From DATLZU01 sp051293835 (GTDB lineage: Bacteria; Nitrospirota; Nitrospiria; Nitrospirales; Nitrospiraceae), in contig JBPKMA010000003.1 of NCBI GenBank assembly GCA_051293835.1, positions 62,001-126,000 on the forward strand: a stretch of DNA of 64,000 nt, read 5' to 3'. The translations under genes and the position numbers were made by a program. Every line of letters starts with the position of its first letter. The stretch's first letter is position 1. Below the pieces are notes generated by a model. It was not told where the DNA came from. It saw nothing but the letters and a program-made list of their open reading frames with translations, and ran no database searches. Below, piece after piece: positions 50,505-58,776 of this stretch.

Positions 50505-51622
50505 AGATCCTGGTTGCAGAATCCAGCACGGCGGTCGGCGGACAGGAATTAGCGGTGCTGCTCCACGCAGAGGGCTTGCGGAAACGCGGGCACGATCTGC
50601 GGCTCATCCTGGAACCGGGCAGCTTGATCGCCGAGATGGCCAGCCGGAAGGGGCTGCCGGTTGAGCTGGTGACCATGAAGCGGTCACACTACCCGGCGGC
50701 GATCCTCGCGTTCAGGCGTCTGATCCTGCGGGAGCGTCCGGCGATCCTGCAAGTGAACAGCTCACGCGACAGTTGGATCGGCGGGCTGGCGGCCAGGCTG
50801 GTCCATCGTAGGCCGAAGGTCATCCGGGTCCGCCACATCTCGACGCCCTTGAACAACAACTTTATGACACGCCTCCTGTATCGGCGGCTAGTCGATATGG
50901 TGATCGTGACAGGCGGGGAGCGGACGCGGCGGGCGTTGATCGAGCGGGACGGGCTCGCTGCCGACCGGGTTGCGGCCTTTCCGATCGGGTTGGATGTGGA
51001 GTATTTCAGACCGGCGCCGCCGGATCGCGATTTGCGACACGAGTTGGGCCTACCCGGCAGCCAAAAGCTCGTCGGGCTCATCTCCTACTTGCGCACCTAC
51101 AAGGGCCATAACTATTTCATCGACGCGGCGGCCCGTGTCCTGCCGCGCCATTCAGACACGACGTTTCTGATCGTGGGCGAAGGACCGGAGGAGCAAGCGA
51201 TCCGGGCGCGCATCGAGTCTCGGGGGTTGACCGACGCGGTGAAGATGTTGGGATTCCGGCACGATCTTTTGAACGTCTTCCGGTCCCTCGACCTGTTCGT
51301 GATCCCGTCGGTCGAAGGGGATACGATTCCCCAGGTCCTGATGCAGGCCCTCGCGGTGGGACTGCCGGTAGTGTCCACAACCGTCGGCTCGATCCCTGAC
51401 GTGGTGGTGGACGGCGAGACGGGGTACGTGGTCCCTCCGCGCGACGCCGCCGCCTTGGCGGAGCGCATCGAGGTTTTACTGGAGGACGCATCGTTGCGTA
51501 AGCGGATGGGGGAACAAGGCCGGGCGCTGGTTGAACGCTTGTATTCAATCGACCGCATGCTGGATGAACTGGAACGGGTCTATCGGAACGTGCTAACGTC
51601 CGGACAATCGCCGGATCGTTGA
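50501..51622 (+). CDS. GT4-family glycosyltransferase
   Basis: 373 residues from GTG 50501, coupled to waaC. GT-B fold: VKILVAESSTAVGGQELAVLLHAEGLRKRGH at the N-terminus; KVIRVRHIST; GLDVEYFRPAP; donor-site block IVGEGPEEQAIRARI and FRSLDLFVIPSVEGDTIPQVLMQALAVGLPVVSTTVGSIPDVV. The acceptor is probably an inner-core lipopolysaccharide residue, given the position after waaC, but this cannot be read from sequence. Confidence 0.85.
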   Translation: MKILVAESSTAVGGQELAVLLHAEGLRKRGHDLRLILEPGSLIAEMASRKGLPVELVTMKRSHYPAAILAFRRLILRERPAILQVNSSRDSWIGGLAARLVHRRPKVIRVRHISTPLNNNFMTRLLYRRLVDMVIVTGGERTRRALIERDGLAADRVAAFPIGLDVEYFRPAPPDRDLRHELGLPGSQKLVGLISYLRTYKGHNYFIDAAARVLPRHSDTTFLIVGEGPEEQAIRARIESRGLTDAVKMLGFRHDLLNVFRSLDLFVIPSVEGDTIPQVLMQALAVGLPVVSTTVGSIPDVVVDGETGYVVPPRDAAALAERIEVLLEDASLRKRMGEQGRALVERLYSIDRMLDELERVYRNVLTSGQSPDR

Positions 51623-51632
51623 GGATTGGCGC

Positions 51633-52394
51633 GTGGTGAAGGTATCGGCGGTCATCATCGCCTATAACGACGAGCCGAACATGCGCCCGTGTTTGGAAAG
51701 CGTGCGGTGGGCGGACGAACTCATCGTCGTGGATTCCTACAGCACCGACGCGACCGAGAAGATCAGCCGGGAATTCACTGACCAGGTTTATCAGCATGAG
51801 TTCAGGGGATTTGGGCGGCTGCGCAACGAGGCGATCGCGCACGCCTCGCACGAATGGGTCTTCAGCCTCGATACTGACGAACGCGCGACGCCGGAGCTTC
51901 GCGACGAAATTCGGGCCTTGCTCGCCCGGGGACCTGAAGCCGACGCCTATTTCGTACCGCGCAAGAATTATTTCCTTGGCCGTTGGATCCGGCATGGCGG
52001 CTGGTATCCTGATTACCGCCAACCGCAGCTTTTCCGTAGGGACCGATTGCGGTATCGGGAGGAGGCTGTCCATGAAAGCTTCGACCTCGACGGCCGCATC
52101 GGGTATCTTAAGGCGCATGTGCTCCAATATCCTTTCCGGGACATCGATCATTATCTGCTCAAGCAGGACCGCTATTCCGACTTGATGGCCCGCCGTATGG
52201 CCGAGCAGGGGCGGCGATTCCGCCCCCATCAGTTGGTCACGCACCCGGTGTTCACGTTCCTGAAAATGTATGTCGGCCGAGCAGGTGTCCTGGACGGGGT
52301 GCCAGGGCTCATCTTGGCCGGACTGTACGCCTACTATACGTTCATCAAGTATGCGAAGCTGTGGGAGTTCAGCAAGACAACCAGTAGCGAGTAG
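51633..52394 (+). CDS. GT2-family glycosyltransferase of the WaaE/KdtX type
   Basis: 253 residues from GTG 51633. GT-A fold: VSAVIIAYNDEPNMRPCLESVRWADELIVVDSYSTDAT, the metal-binding region FSLDTDERATPEL, FVPRKNYFLGRWIRHGGWYPDYRQPQLFRRD and AVHESFDLDG. This is the pattern of lipopolysaccharide core beta-glucosyltransferases such as WaaE. The end (KTTSSE) and stop are provided by the family 3 repeat that follows. Confidence 0.85.
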   Translation: MVKVSAVIIAYNDEPNMRPCLESVRWADELIVVDSYSTDATEKISREFTDQVYQHEFRGFGRLRNEAIAHASHEWVFSLDTDERATPELRDEIRALLARGPEADAYFVPRKNYFLGRWIRHGGWYPDYRQPQLFRRDRLRYREEAVHESFDLDGRIGYLKAHVLQYPFRDIDHYLLKQDRYSDLMARRMAEQGRRFRPHQLVTHPVFTFLKMYVGRAGVLDGVPGLILAGLYAYYTFIKYAKLWEFSKTTSSE

Positions 52395-52458
52395 CGAATA
52401 GCGAGTGGCCGGGAAAGAGCGACTAGCTACCCAGCTAGTTGCTACTAGCCGAGGTAAC
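52383..52458. repeat. AGCGAGTAGCGAATAGC repeat (family 3) with inverted arm
   Basis: AGTAGCGAGTAGCGAATAGC at the end of the GT2 gene is followed by GACTAGCTACCCAGCTAGTT and GCTACTAGCC in inverse orientation, allowing a long imperfect hairpin. Confidence 0.55.
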
Positions 52459-52460
52459 GA

Positions 52461-52519
52461 GTGAAGGTCAGCGGCTTCACCATCTGTCGCAACGCGGTCG
52501 CGTTCGACTATCCGATCGT
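52461..52519 (+). repeat. 59-bp direct repeat, left copy (truncated start of a GT2 gene)
   Basis: It matches 53814-53872 with three mismatches. It encodes MKVSGFTICRNAVAFDYPIV with a GTG start, the first 20 residues of the GT2 gene at 53814, then diverges. The GT4 gene 52573-53691 lies between the two copies. Confidence 0.85.
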
Positions 52520-52572
52520 GGGTCCCCCGACGGGGGAGTGGGCTCTTGGGATCTTTCAAGGACAGGATCAAG

Positions 52573-53691
52573 GTGGACGAGAAGCGCTATCGGATTCTGC
52601 ATACCGAGTCTTCCACCGCGCGGGGCGGGCAAGAGTTCCGGGTGTTGCAGGAAGCGCGGGGCATGATCGCGAGGGGGCATCGCGTTGTGCTGGCCGTGCC
52701 TTGGGATAGTTGGCTTTCGGCTGAAGGACTCAAACAGGGTCTTCCGGTGGTGACGATCGGAAGAACATGGATCCAGTGGCCGTTCACGATGGCGGTGTTG
52801 CAGCGAACGATGCGCCAGGAGCGGATTCAGATCGTGCAGTGCCATGGCTCTGCGGACAGTTGGGCGGCGGCGCTTGTCGCGCGCTTGATCCCGCAGCGCC
52901 CGCTGGTCGTCCGAGTGCGACACAAATCGACCGCCGTGCGAAATTCGGTGCTCCATCGGTGGGCATACCGCAGAGGCTATGCCGCGATCGTGACGACAGG
53001 GGAAGCCGTCCGCCGTCGTCTGTTGGAGCAATTCCGACTCGACCCGAGCAAGATCGTCTCGATCCCCACGGGCGTAGACCTTGAGCGTTTCATCCCACGC
53101 TCGGGCAACGAGGTGCTGCGCCGCTCGTTCGGGTGGAACTGCGACCATTGTCTTGTCGGAACGGTGGCGTTTCTGCGGAACTACAAAGGCCTGGAGGTCT
53201 TGATCGAGGCTGCCGCGAAGCTGGGGCAACACTATCCCCACATCCGATTCGTGATCGCAGGGGAAGGCGAAGAACAGCCGAAGATTTTGAGTCGGATCCG
53301 TGAGCTGGGGCTCCAGGATCGTGTGGTCTTGACCGGTTATTGGGAGGACGTTCCAGGCCTGCTGGCCATGCTGGACATCTACGTCCAACCCTCGCTCAAG
53401 GATGAGGGCCTTCCCCAGGGGGTCGTGCAAGCATTGGCAATGGAACGGGCCGTCGTGGCCACAGCGGTGGGAGGCACTGGAGAAGTGATCCTACCGGGAC
53501 GGACTGGGCTGCTGATTGAACCCGGCTCGGCCCAGGCGCTTGCCCAGGCGGTGAGCGTGTTGGTCGAAAATGTTGACTTGCGGAGCAGGCTGGCTCGGGA
53601 AGGGCGGCAACACGTTCTCCGTTCCTACTCAGCTCATGAAATGCTGAGAAAGACCGAGCAGCTCTACGAGCACCTGTTGGGGGCTGCCTGA
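52573..53691 (+). CDS. GT4-family glycosyltransferase flanked by 59-bp direct repeats
   Basis: 372 residues from GTG 52573 (AAGGACAGGATCAA upstream; TTG 52546 would add nine residues). GT-B fold: YRILHTESSTARGGQEFRVLQEARGMIARGH, VVRVRHKSTAVRN, IPTGVDLERFIPR, VAFLRNYKGLEVLIEAAAKL, FVIAGEGEEQPKI, LAMLDIYVQPSLKDEGLPQGVVQALAMERAVVATAVGGTGEVI. It resembles the GT4 at 50501 and may be its diverged paralogue. The flanking repeats suggest that it was placed here by recombination. Confidence 0.85.
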   Translation: MDEKRYRILHTESSTARGGQEFRVLQEARGMIARGHRVVLAVPWDSWLSAEGLKQGLPVVTIGRTWIQWPFTMAVLQRTMRQERIQIVQCHGSADSWAAALVARLIPQRPLVVRVRHKSTAVRNSVLHRWAYRRGYAAIVTTGEAVRRRLLEQFRLDPSKIVSIPTGVDLERFIPRSGNEVLRRSFGWNCDHCLVGTVAFLRNYKGLEVLIEAAAKLGQHYPHIRFVIAGEGEEQPKILSRIRELGLQDRVVLTGYWEDVPGLLAMLDIYVQPSLKDEGLPQGVVQALAMERAVVATAVGGTGEVILPGRTGLLIEPGSAQALAQAVSVLVENVDLRSRLAREGRQHVLRSYSAHEMLRKTEQLYEHLLGAA

Positions 53692-53734
53692 GCGCGTAAA
53701 GACAAAGTGTCGGTCTGGCCTGTTCGGTTGTGGG

Positions 53735-53813
53735 AGCCATACGAGCGACCGGATAGACGAGACAGACTGAAGAGACCAAACAGACTGAAGAGACGAGAGA
53801 GACGAGAGAGACG
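53735..53813. repeat. GAGACGAGAGAGACG repeat (family 7) before the GT2 gene
   Basis: Words such as GACAGACTGAAGAGACCAAA, CAGACTGAAGAGACGAGAG and GACGAGAGAGACG follow one another in the same direction, unlike most other arrays here, and end at the start codon of the next gene. Confidence 0.6.
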
Positions 53814-53872
53814 ATGAAGGTCAGCGGCTTCACCATCTGTCGCAATGCGGTCGCGTTCGACTATCCAATCGT
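53814..53872 (+). repeat. 59-bp direct repeat, right copy
   Basis: First 59 bases of the GT2 gene; partner of 52461-52519. Only three differences, all transitions (ATG/GTG start, C/T and G/A). Confidence 0.85.
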
Positions 53873-54659
53873 CGAAGTGCTCCGGTCCGCCCTGCCGATC
53901 GTCGATGAATTCATCGTGAACGTCGGACAGTCAGATGACGGGACTCTGGAGCTAATCCGCTCCATTGGCTCCGACAAGATCCGCATCGTGGAGTCGTGCT
54001 GGGACGACAATCTGAAAAAGGATGGGCTATTGTTTTCGATCGAGACCAACAAGGCCCTGGCCCGCTGTACTGGCGACTGGGCCCTGTACCTGCAGGCCGA
54101 CGAAGTGCTGCATGAGCGAGATTACGATACGATCCGGCGCGCACTGAGGGATCACCTGGACGATCCGCGCGTTTTGGGGTTCACCTTTCGCTATCTCCAT
54201 TTTTATGGAGACTACTGTTCGGTCAATCCGTGGTTTTACCACCGCGCGGTGCGCATCATCCGCAACGACGGCCAGGTGGAATCCTGTGGCGATGCAGTGG
54301 GGTTTTGGCTCAAAACGGACCGGGGCTATCTGCAGAGCGTCCATCGGGACCGGGTGCGTCCCTCTGGTGCCACGATCTTTCACTATGGCTGGGTCAAGGA
54401 GCCGAAAGTTTTGCTGAACAAATTCCGCTACCAGGTCGCGCGCCATCACGGTGAGCAGCCCGGTCCGGAGCAGGCGCGCATGCTGGCCAAAGAGGCCTAC
54501 GAGTTCGACGAATACGACATCATGAAAAACTTCACTGGCTCGCATCCGGCCGTCATGCGCGAGCGCGTCGCCCGCTATCCCAAACTGAAGCCAAAGCGCA
54601 ATCGGTGGCTGGAGCCGGCGTTCTACAGGGCGGTCATGAAGCGCGGCTTTCGGGGATAA
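53814..54659 (+). CDS. GT2-like glycosyltransferase
   Basis: 281 residues. KVSGFTICRNAVAFDYPIVEVLRSALPIVDEFIVNVGQSDDGTLELI begins the GT-A fold, and ALYLQADEVLHERDY holds the metal-binding acidic residues. A C-terminal region FHYGWVKEPKVLLNKFRYQVARHHGEQ and a basic tail follow. No specificity can be assigned. The start codon follows a repeat array and there is no strong Shine-Dalgarno. A fragment of its 5' end lies at 52461-52519. Confidence 0.82.
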   Translation: MKVSGFTICRNAVAFDYPIVEVLRSALPIVDEFIVNVGQSDDGTLELIRSIGSDKIRIVESCWDDNLKKDGLLFSIETNKALARCTGDWALYLQADEVLHERDYDTIRRALRDHLDDPRVLGFTFRYLHFYGDYCSVNPWFYHRAVRIIRNDGQVESCGDAVGFWLKTDRGYLQSVHRDRVRPSGATIFHYGWVKEPKVLLNKFRYQVARHHGEQPGPEQARMLAKEAYEFDEYDIMKNFTGSHPAVMRERVARYPKLKPKRNRWLEPAFYRAVMKRGFRG

Positions 54660-54660
54660 C

Positions 54661-54778
54661 CCGGTTGTGTGGTCAGTTTGTCCGGGTTGTTTGGTTGGAA
54701 TGACGGCCCCGAAAAACTTGACGAACCAGACGAACCAACTCCACCAGATAAACGAAATGAACCAACCCAACCATCCCA
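54661..54778. repeat. GGTTTGG/AACCAAC repeat (family 4) across a GT2 start
   Basis: GGTTGTGTGGTCAGTTTGTC and GGGTTGTTTGGTTGG are followed by inverse copies CGAACCAACTCCACCAGAT and GAACCAACCCAACC. The second half is read as the N-terminus of the next protein (NQTNQLHQINEMNQPNHP). Confidence 0.6.
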
Positions 54779-55545
54779 CGATCGCGGCGGTCATCATCAC
54801 CAAAGACGAAGAGCGGAACATTGCGGTCTGTCTGGAATCGCTGCGATGGGTGGACGAGATCATCGTCGTGGACGCCTGCAGTGTGGATCGCACCGTCGAG
54901 ATCGCCAGGACCTATACGGATCGGATCTTCGTCAGACCGTGGCCCGGTTACGGCCCGCAGAAGAATTTCGGCATCGATCAGGCTGGCGCCGACTGGATTC
55001 TCATCGTAGACGCTGACGAACGGGTGACCGAGGCGTTGCGGGAAGAAATTCTGCGGACGCTGCGGCAGGGGCCTCCTTCCGATGTGGTCGGCTACGAAAT
55101 CCCGCGACGAAACTTTTTCTACGGCAAATGGATTCGGGGCAGCGGCTATTATCCAGACTATCAATTGAGACTGTTCAAACGGTCGGCCGGCCGGTACGAC
55201 GACGTGTTGCTGCATGAGCATCTGTGTCTCGATGGCCGTGTGGCAAGGCTGGCGAACCCGCTGGACCATGACAGCATGCCGACGATCGGGCGTCATGTCC
55301 ACAAGATGATACGCTACACCACGCTCGGCGCGCAGGAGAAGCTCAAAGGGTCTTCGCGTGTAACCAGTTGGGAGCTCGGCGCCCACCACCTGGGGACAAT
55401 TCTCAAAACCTATCTCCTGCGACGCGGCTATCGCGACGGAATTCACGGTCTTATCGTCGCGCTCTTCGCGGGTCTGCACACGTTTGTGAAATACGCGAAG
55501 GCCTGGGAAGCGTTGCAGAAACGGGGTGAAGGGGTAACGGGGTAA
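54700..55545 (+). CDS. GT2-family glycosyltransferase of the WaaE/KdtX type (second copy)
   Basis: 281 residues from ATG 54700; ATG 54757 is an alternative that would exclude the repeat-encoded Asn/Gln-rich leader, and homology starts only at IAAVIITKDEERNIAVCLESLRWVDEIIVVDA. Further motifs: VDADERVTEALREE, YEIPRRNFFYGKWIRGSGYYPDYQLRLFKRSAGRY and LHEHLCLDGRVARL. The pattern parallels the gene at 51633, so the cluster has two such core glycosyltransferases. The last codons and stop come from a GGGGTAAC repeat. Confidence 0.85.
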   Translation: MTAPKNLTNQTNQLHQINEMNQPNHPTIAAVIITKDEERNIAVCLESLRWVDEIIVVDACSVDRTVEIARTYTDRIFVRPWPGYGPQKNFGIDQAGADWILIVDADERVTEALREEILRTLRQGPPSDVVGYEIPRRNFFYGKWIRGSGYYPDYQLRLFKRSAGRYDDVLLHEHLCLDGRVARLANPLDHDSMPTIGRHVHKMIRYTTLGAQEKLKGSSRVTSWELGAHHLGTILKTYLLRRGYRDGIHGLIVALFAGLHTFVKYAKAWEALQKRGEGVTG

Positions 55546-55692
55546 CCGGGGTAAAGAAGAGATAAGGGGGCATGGGATAAGGAATGAAGACGGAGTGAGG
55601 GATCAGAGATAACGGACTATCAGGTTGGCGTCGCCCTTTCAGCTTGGCTCCGTTCGCTATCCCGCTACCTTCTTACCCTGTTCTTGGTGAAC
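55524..55692. repeat. GGGGTAAC repeat (family 8) with distant inverted arm
   Basis: GGGGTAACGGGGTAACC and GGGGTAAAGAAGAG are followed about 120 bases later by the inverse CGCTATCCCGCTACC and TTCTTACCCTG. A similar array lies at 57884-57925. Confidence 0.55.
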
Positions 55693-55693
55693 G

Positions 55694-56806
55694 ATGAGGA
55701 TCGGAATCGACGCGAATCCCCTCGTCCGGAATCGCGGCGGCATCGGCTGGCATACGTACCATGTGCTTCGTGCGCTCGTCGGGTTGAAGGATCCGAATCT
55801 GGATCTGATCGCCTACGTCAGCCCGGGATCGGCCGACGCGAGCGTGATGCACGAGCCATGGGCGTGCAGCCGGGGGCTCACGTGGCGGGAAGCCGGGGGA
55901 TGGTCCTTCCGATGGCGTGGTGTGAGGGACAAGCTGGATGTGTTTCATGGCCCCAACTTCAAAATGCCGACGGTCGGCCGGTTTGGAGGCATCGTCACGA
56001 TTCACGATTTGTGGCTTGTGCAATATCCCCAATATTCCCGCAAGCTGTTCGGGCAATGGGGCTCGACCAGGCGCATGAGGCGGACCGCGCAAGAGGCAGC
56101 CCGTATCATCACCGTCTCCGACCACTCGGCTCACGACATCGTGGCGATCTGCGGAGTGCCGCGGGAGAAGGTTACGGTTATTCACAACGCGGTGTCTGAG
56201 GATTTCTATCCATCGCGTGATCCGCTGGCGCTGGCCGCCTGGGGGCGGCGGTTTGGGTGGACGCCGCGGCCGTTCATCCTGTTTGTAGGCGGGGCCGACC
56301 CAAGAAAAAATCATCGCGCCGTGCTCGAAGCCTACGTTGGCCGACGGGAGCAACTGAAGTCCCATACGATCATCATGGTTGGGTCACCCACGCACCGCTT
56401 CGGCAACCTCTGCGACAGCGTGGCGGCCGCTGGCCTTGAAGCGCATGTGGTCTGTACCGGACCTGTGTCTCTCGCGGATCTGCGGATGCTTTATTCCCAT
56501 GCCGAGGTCTTCGTCTTCCCCTCGATCTACGAAGGCTTCGGGATGCCGGTGTTGGAAGCTATGGCTTGCGGCGCGCCGGTGATTACGTCAAACACGACGG
56601 CCCTGCCGGAGGTCGCCGGCGATGCTGCCGTCCTTGTCGATCCGGACAAGCCGGACGAGCTGGCGGACGCGATGGTGCGGGTGATCCATGACTCATCCTT
56701 GCGCGCCTCTTTGCGTGAAAAAGGGTTCCAACGTGCGAAGCAGTTCACCTGGAAGCGGGCGGCGCAGCAGACGCTAGCGGTCTATAAAGAGGTGTGTGGC
56801 GGATAA
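55694..56806 (+). CDS. GT4-family mannosyltransferase-like glycosyltransferase
   Basis: 370 residues. MRIGIDANPLVRNRGGIGWHTYHVLRAL, HGPNFKMPTVGRFGGIVTIHDLWLVQYP, RIITVSDHSAHDIV, GGADPRKNHRAVLEAY, and SHAEVFVFPSIYEGFGMPVLEAMACGAPVITSNTTALPEVAGDAAVLVDP with the conserved Glu pair. This resembles WbaZ/MtfB-type mannosyltransferases of polysaccharide clusters; the sugar is not certain. Confidence 0.86.
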   Translation: MRIGIDANPLVRNRGGIGWHTYHVLRALVGLKDPNLDLIAYVSPGSADASVMHEPWACSRGLTWREAGGWSFRWRGVRDKLDVFHGPNFKMPTVGRFGGIVTIHDLWLVQYPQYSRKLFGQWGSTRRMRRTAQEAARIITVSDHSAHDIVAICGVPREKVTVIHNAVSEDFYPSRDPLALAAWGRRFGWTPRPFILFVGGADPRKNHRAVLEAYVGRREQLKSHTIIMVGSPTHRFGNLCDSVAAAGLEAHVVCTGPVSLADLRMLYSHAEVFVFPSIYEGFGMPVLEAMACGAPVITSNTTALPEVAGDAAVLVDPDKPDELADAMVRVIHDSSLRASLREKGFQRAKQFTWKRAAQQTLAVYKEVCGG

Positions 56807-56807
56807 G

Positions 56808-56876
56808 CGTTCGAGGTTCGGTGTCGGAGGGTTCCGGACTGTTCAACTTGCAACGTCGAACGCGTTCTGTGTGAGC
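56808..56876. repeat. GGTTCGAGG repeat (family 6)
   Basis: GTTCGAGGTTCGGTGTCGG is followed by inverse-type words CAACGTCGAACGCG between the GT4 gene and the heptosyltransferase. Confidence 0.5.
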
Positions 56877-56881
56877 CTGTG

Positions 56882-57916
56882 ATGAAGAATATCTTAGTGG
56901 TCAAGCTCCGCTATATCGGCGACGTTCTGCTGGCGACCCCGGTTCTGCGCGCGCTGCGGGAGGCCTTTCCTCGCGCCCGGCTTGCGATGGTCGTGAACGC
57001 CGGGACAGAGGATATCCTGAAGGGAAACCCAGACCTCGACGAGGTGTTGGTGGTGCCGAAGGGAACGCTCGGCGAGCAGGTTCGCTTCGCATCCGAGCTG
57101 TGGCGTCGCCGGTTCGACTGTGTCATCGATCTTACGGACGGGGATCGGGCGGCGATCCTGAGCTGGCTCTCCGGGGCGCCTATCCGGGTCGGGTTCAATC
57201 AGGAGCATCGCTGGCGGGGACGGCTCTACACCGCTGTGGCGAAGCCTCGGGCCGAGGATGTTCACCGCGTCGAGCGAGACCTGTCGGCCTTGCGATGTCT
57301 GGGCCTTGAGCCGAAAGCCGGGCCGTTGGTGCTGAACGTGCCGCCTCACGATGAGGAAGCGGCGGATCAAATTCTGAGGGAAGTCGGGGTTGTGCCGTCA
57401 TCGATACGACTCGTCATGTTCCAGCCGGGGGCCCGCTATTGGTTCAAGGCCTGGCCCGCGGAGCGCTACGCCGCCCTGGCCGATCGGCTTACGACGCGCG
57501 TCGGCTGCCGGATTCTGATCGGCGGCCATGCGCAGGAGCGGGCGGTGGCCGAGGAGATTGCCGCGCGGGCCCGCTCGAAGCCGGTGGTGCTGGCAGGACG
57601 GACCACCGTGCTCCAGCATGCGGCGATCCTCAAGCGCTGCGCGCTGTTCGTCGGGAGCGACAACGGCCCGATGCACATGGCTGCGGCGGTGGGCACGCCG
57701 GTCGTGGCCTTGTTCGGGCCGTCGAATCCCGCCGAGTGGGGGCCGCGCGGCGACCGGGTGGCGGTCCTCTATAAGGGCCTGGACTGCCGGCGATGCTTCC
57801 ATCCGACCTGCCCGCGCGGCGAGGAAAGCTGCATGAAACTGATTTCCGTGGACGAAGTGTTTGGCGCAGCTACCAAACTGTTAGAGGGTAAGGGGATAAA
57901 CGGGATAGCGGGGTAA
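56882..57916 (+). CDS. Heptosyltransferase III-like GT9 enzyme (WaaQ type)
   Basis: 344 residues from ATG 56882 (GTG 56879 directly before). MKNILVVKLRYIGDVLLATPVLRALREAFP, VIDLTDGDRAAILSWLSGAPIRVGF, FQPGARYWFKAWPAERYAALAD, LFVGSDNGPMHMAAAVGTPVVALFGPSNPAEWGPRG and RRCFHPTCPRGEESCM fit the WaaQ branch, which adds the third heptose to the core. It is thus the third heptosyltransferase in the window. The final GKGINGIAG is encoded by the GGGGATAAA-type repeat. Confidence 0.85.
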   Translation: MKNILVVKLRYIGDVLLATPVLRALREAFPRARLAMVVNAGTEDILKGNPDLDEVLVVPKGTLGEQVRFASELWRRRFDCVIDLTDGDRAAILSWLSGAPIRVGFNQEHRWRGRLYTAVAKPRAEDVHRVERDLSALRCLGLEPKAGPLVLNVPPHDEEAADQILREVGVVPSSIRLVMFQPGARYWFKAWPAERYAALADRLTTRVGCRILIGGHAQERAVAEEIAARARSKPVVLAGRTTVLQHAAILKRCALFVGSDNGPMHMAAAVGTPVVALFGPSNPAEWGPRGDRVAVLYKGLDCRRCFHPTCPRGEESCMKLISVDEVFGAATKLLEGKGINGIAG

Positions 57917-57990
57917 AGGGGGAAAAGTTTGAGGTTCGAAGCTGAATCATCCGAAAACCTCGAACGTCGAACCACGAACAGGTCACTTCA
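57884..57990. repeat. Compound repeat, families 8 and 6
   Basis: GGGTAAGGGGATAAACGGG and GCGGGGTAAAGGGGG (family 8) are followed by TTTGAGGTTCGAAGCTG and the inverse CCTCGAACGTCGAACCACG (family 6), which can pair. Confidence 0.5.
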
Positions 57991-58024
57991 TGGCTTCTGT
58001 GGCAATGGGCAGACGGAGGAGAGG

Positions 58025-58228
58025 ATGAAGGTGGGCGATGCAACAGACCCGGCGGAGGCGAGCCGGATCACGGAGAATCTCTTCCCACCCGCCGAACTGA
58101 CTGACCTGTGCCTGGAGCTGCGGCTGGCAGTGTTGAAAGAGACATGCTCGGATCGCGAGGCGCGAGAAAAAGTCATGAGCGAAGTGCGGCAAGCCAAGGA
58201 GCGGGCGGGGCAGAACAACCGTTCCTGA
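58025..58228 (+). CDS. Small hypothetical protein next to a decayed nucleotidyltransferase
   Basis: 67 residues from ATG 58025, preceded by GGAGGAGAGG. Sequence MKVGDATDPAEASRITEN to EVRQAKERAGQNNRS; charged, helical, no recognised domain. It directly precedes the nucleotidyltransferase remnant and ends where that one begins, which is the layout of small two-gene modules of toxin-antitoxin type. Whether it was the partner is inference. Confidence 0.5.
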   Translation: MKVGDATDPAEASRITENLFPPAELTDLCLELRLAVLKETCSDREAREKVMSEVRQAKERAGQNNRS

Positions 58229-58735
58229 TCGCGGTGCTGAGCGCCGTGGTCCGGGCCCTGAACGATCGGGGGCCGACTATGCCTTGGCCGGGGATTGGCC
58301 TACGGAGCGCTGGTCGAGCCGCGCGCGACGACCGACGTGGACCTTTTGATCCTGCTCGCCCCGCCAGACCGGGAGGCCGTCGCGACGCTTTTCTCATTTG
58401 CCTTCGACTCCATCGTGCCCCATTCCGGTCCCATGATCTTCATGCGGCTGTCCATCTGACGAGTCGTAGGAATGCGGGAAGGCCGGGAAGTCATCGTGGA
58501 TCTGTTGCTCGCGCAATCCGATTTTCTCAAGTCGGCGTGAGGCGGAAGCAAACGGTGGATTTGCAGGGGGTGGCGCTTCCCATCGTAACGCTGGAAGATC
58601 TGATCGTTGAAAATGATGGCTGACCGGCTTCAGGATCGGGCCGATATCGAAAAGATCGGGCAGCAGCCCGATCTCCAAGTGGATTGGGAGTATGTGAGGG
58701 AGTGGCAGGCGAAGCTAGGCCTGGAGAAAGGGTAG
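58203..58735 (+). pseudogene. Decayed nucleotidyltransferase (AbiEii-like)
   Basis: Reading across frames gives LIAVLSAVVRALNDRG, then ADYALAG, LAYGALVEPRATTDVDLLILLAPPDREAV, FDSIVPHSGPMIFMRLSI, a TGA, RVVGMREGREVIVDLLLAQSDFLKSA, RRKQTVDLQGVALPIVTLEDLIV, KMMADRLQDRADIEKI and YVREWQAKLGL. This is the layout of small nucleotidyltransferases with a TTDVDLL core. At least four indels (G runs near 58269 and 58295, near 58539 and 58605) and one in-frame TGA (58457-58459) break it, so it is a true pseudogene rather than a single sequencing error. Confidence 0.75.
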
Positions 58736-58738
58736 AGG

Positions 58739-58767
58739 GAAAGCAGTTCGAGGTTCGAAATTAATAG
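58739..58767. repeat. GTTCGAGGTTCGA repeat (family 6) before a GT2 gene
   Basis: AAGCAGTTCGAGGTTCGAAA, a short copy of the family 6 word, fills the gap between the pseudogene and the next start codon. Confidence 0.45.
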
Positions 58768-58776
58768 GGATAATTC

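Noticed and set aside
53735..53813. CRISPR-like array from repeated GAGACGAGAG words
   Set aside because: No regular spacer and repeat lengths and no cas genes; it is a degenerate direct repeat of about 12 bases.
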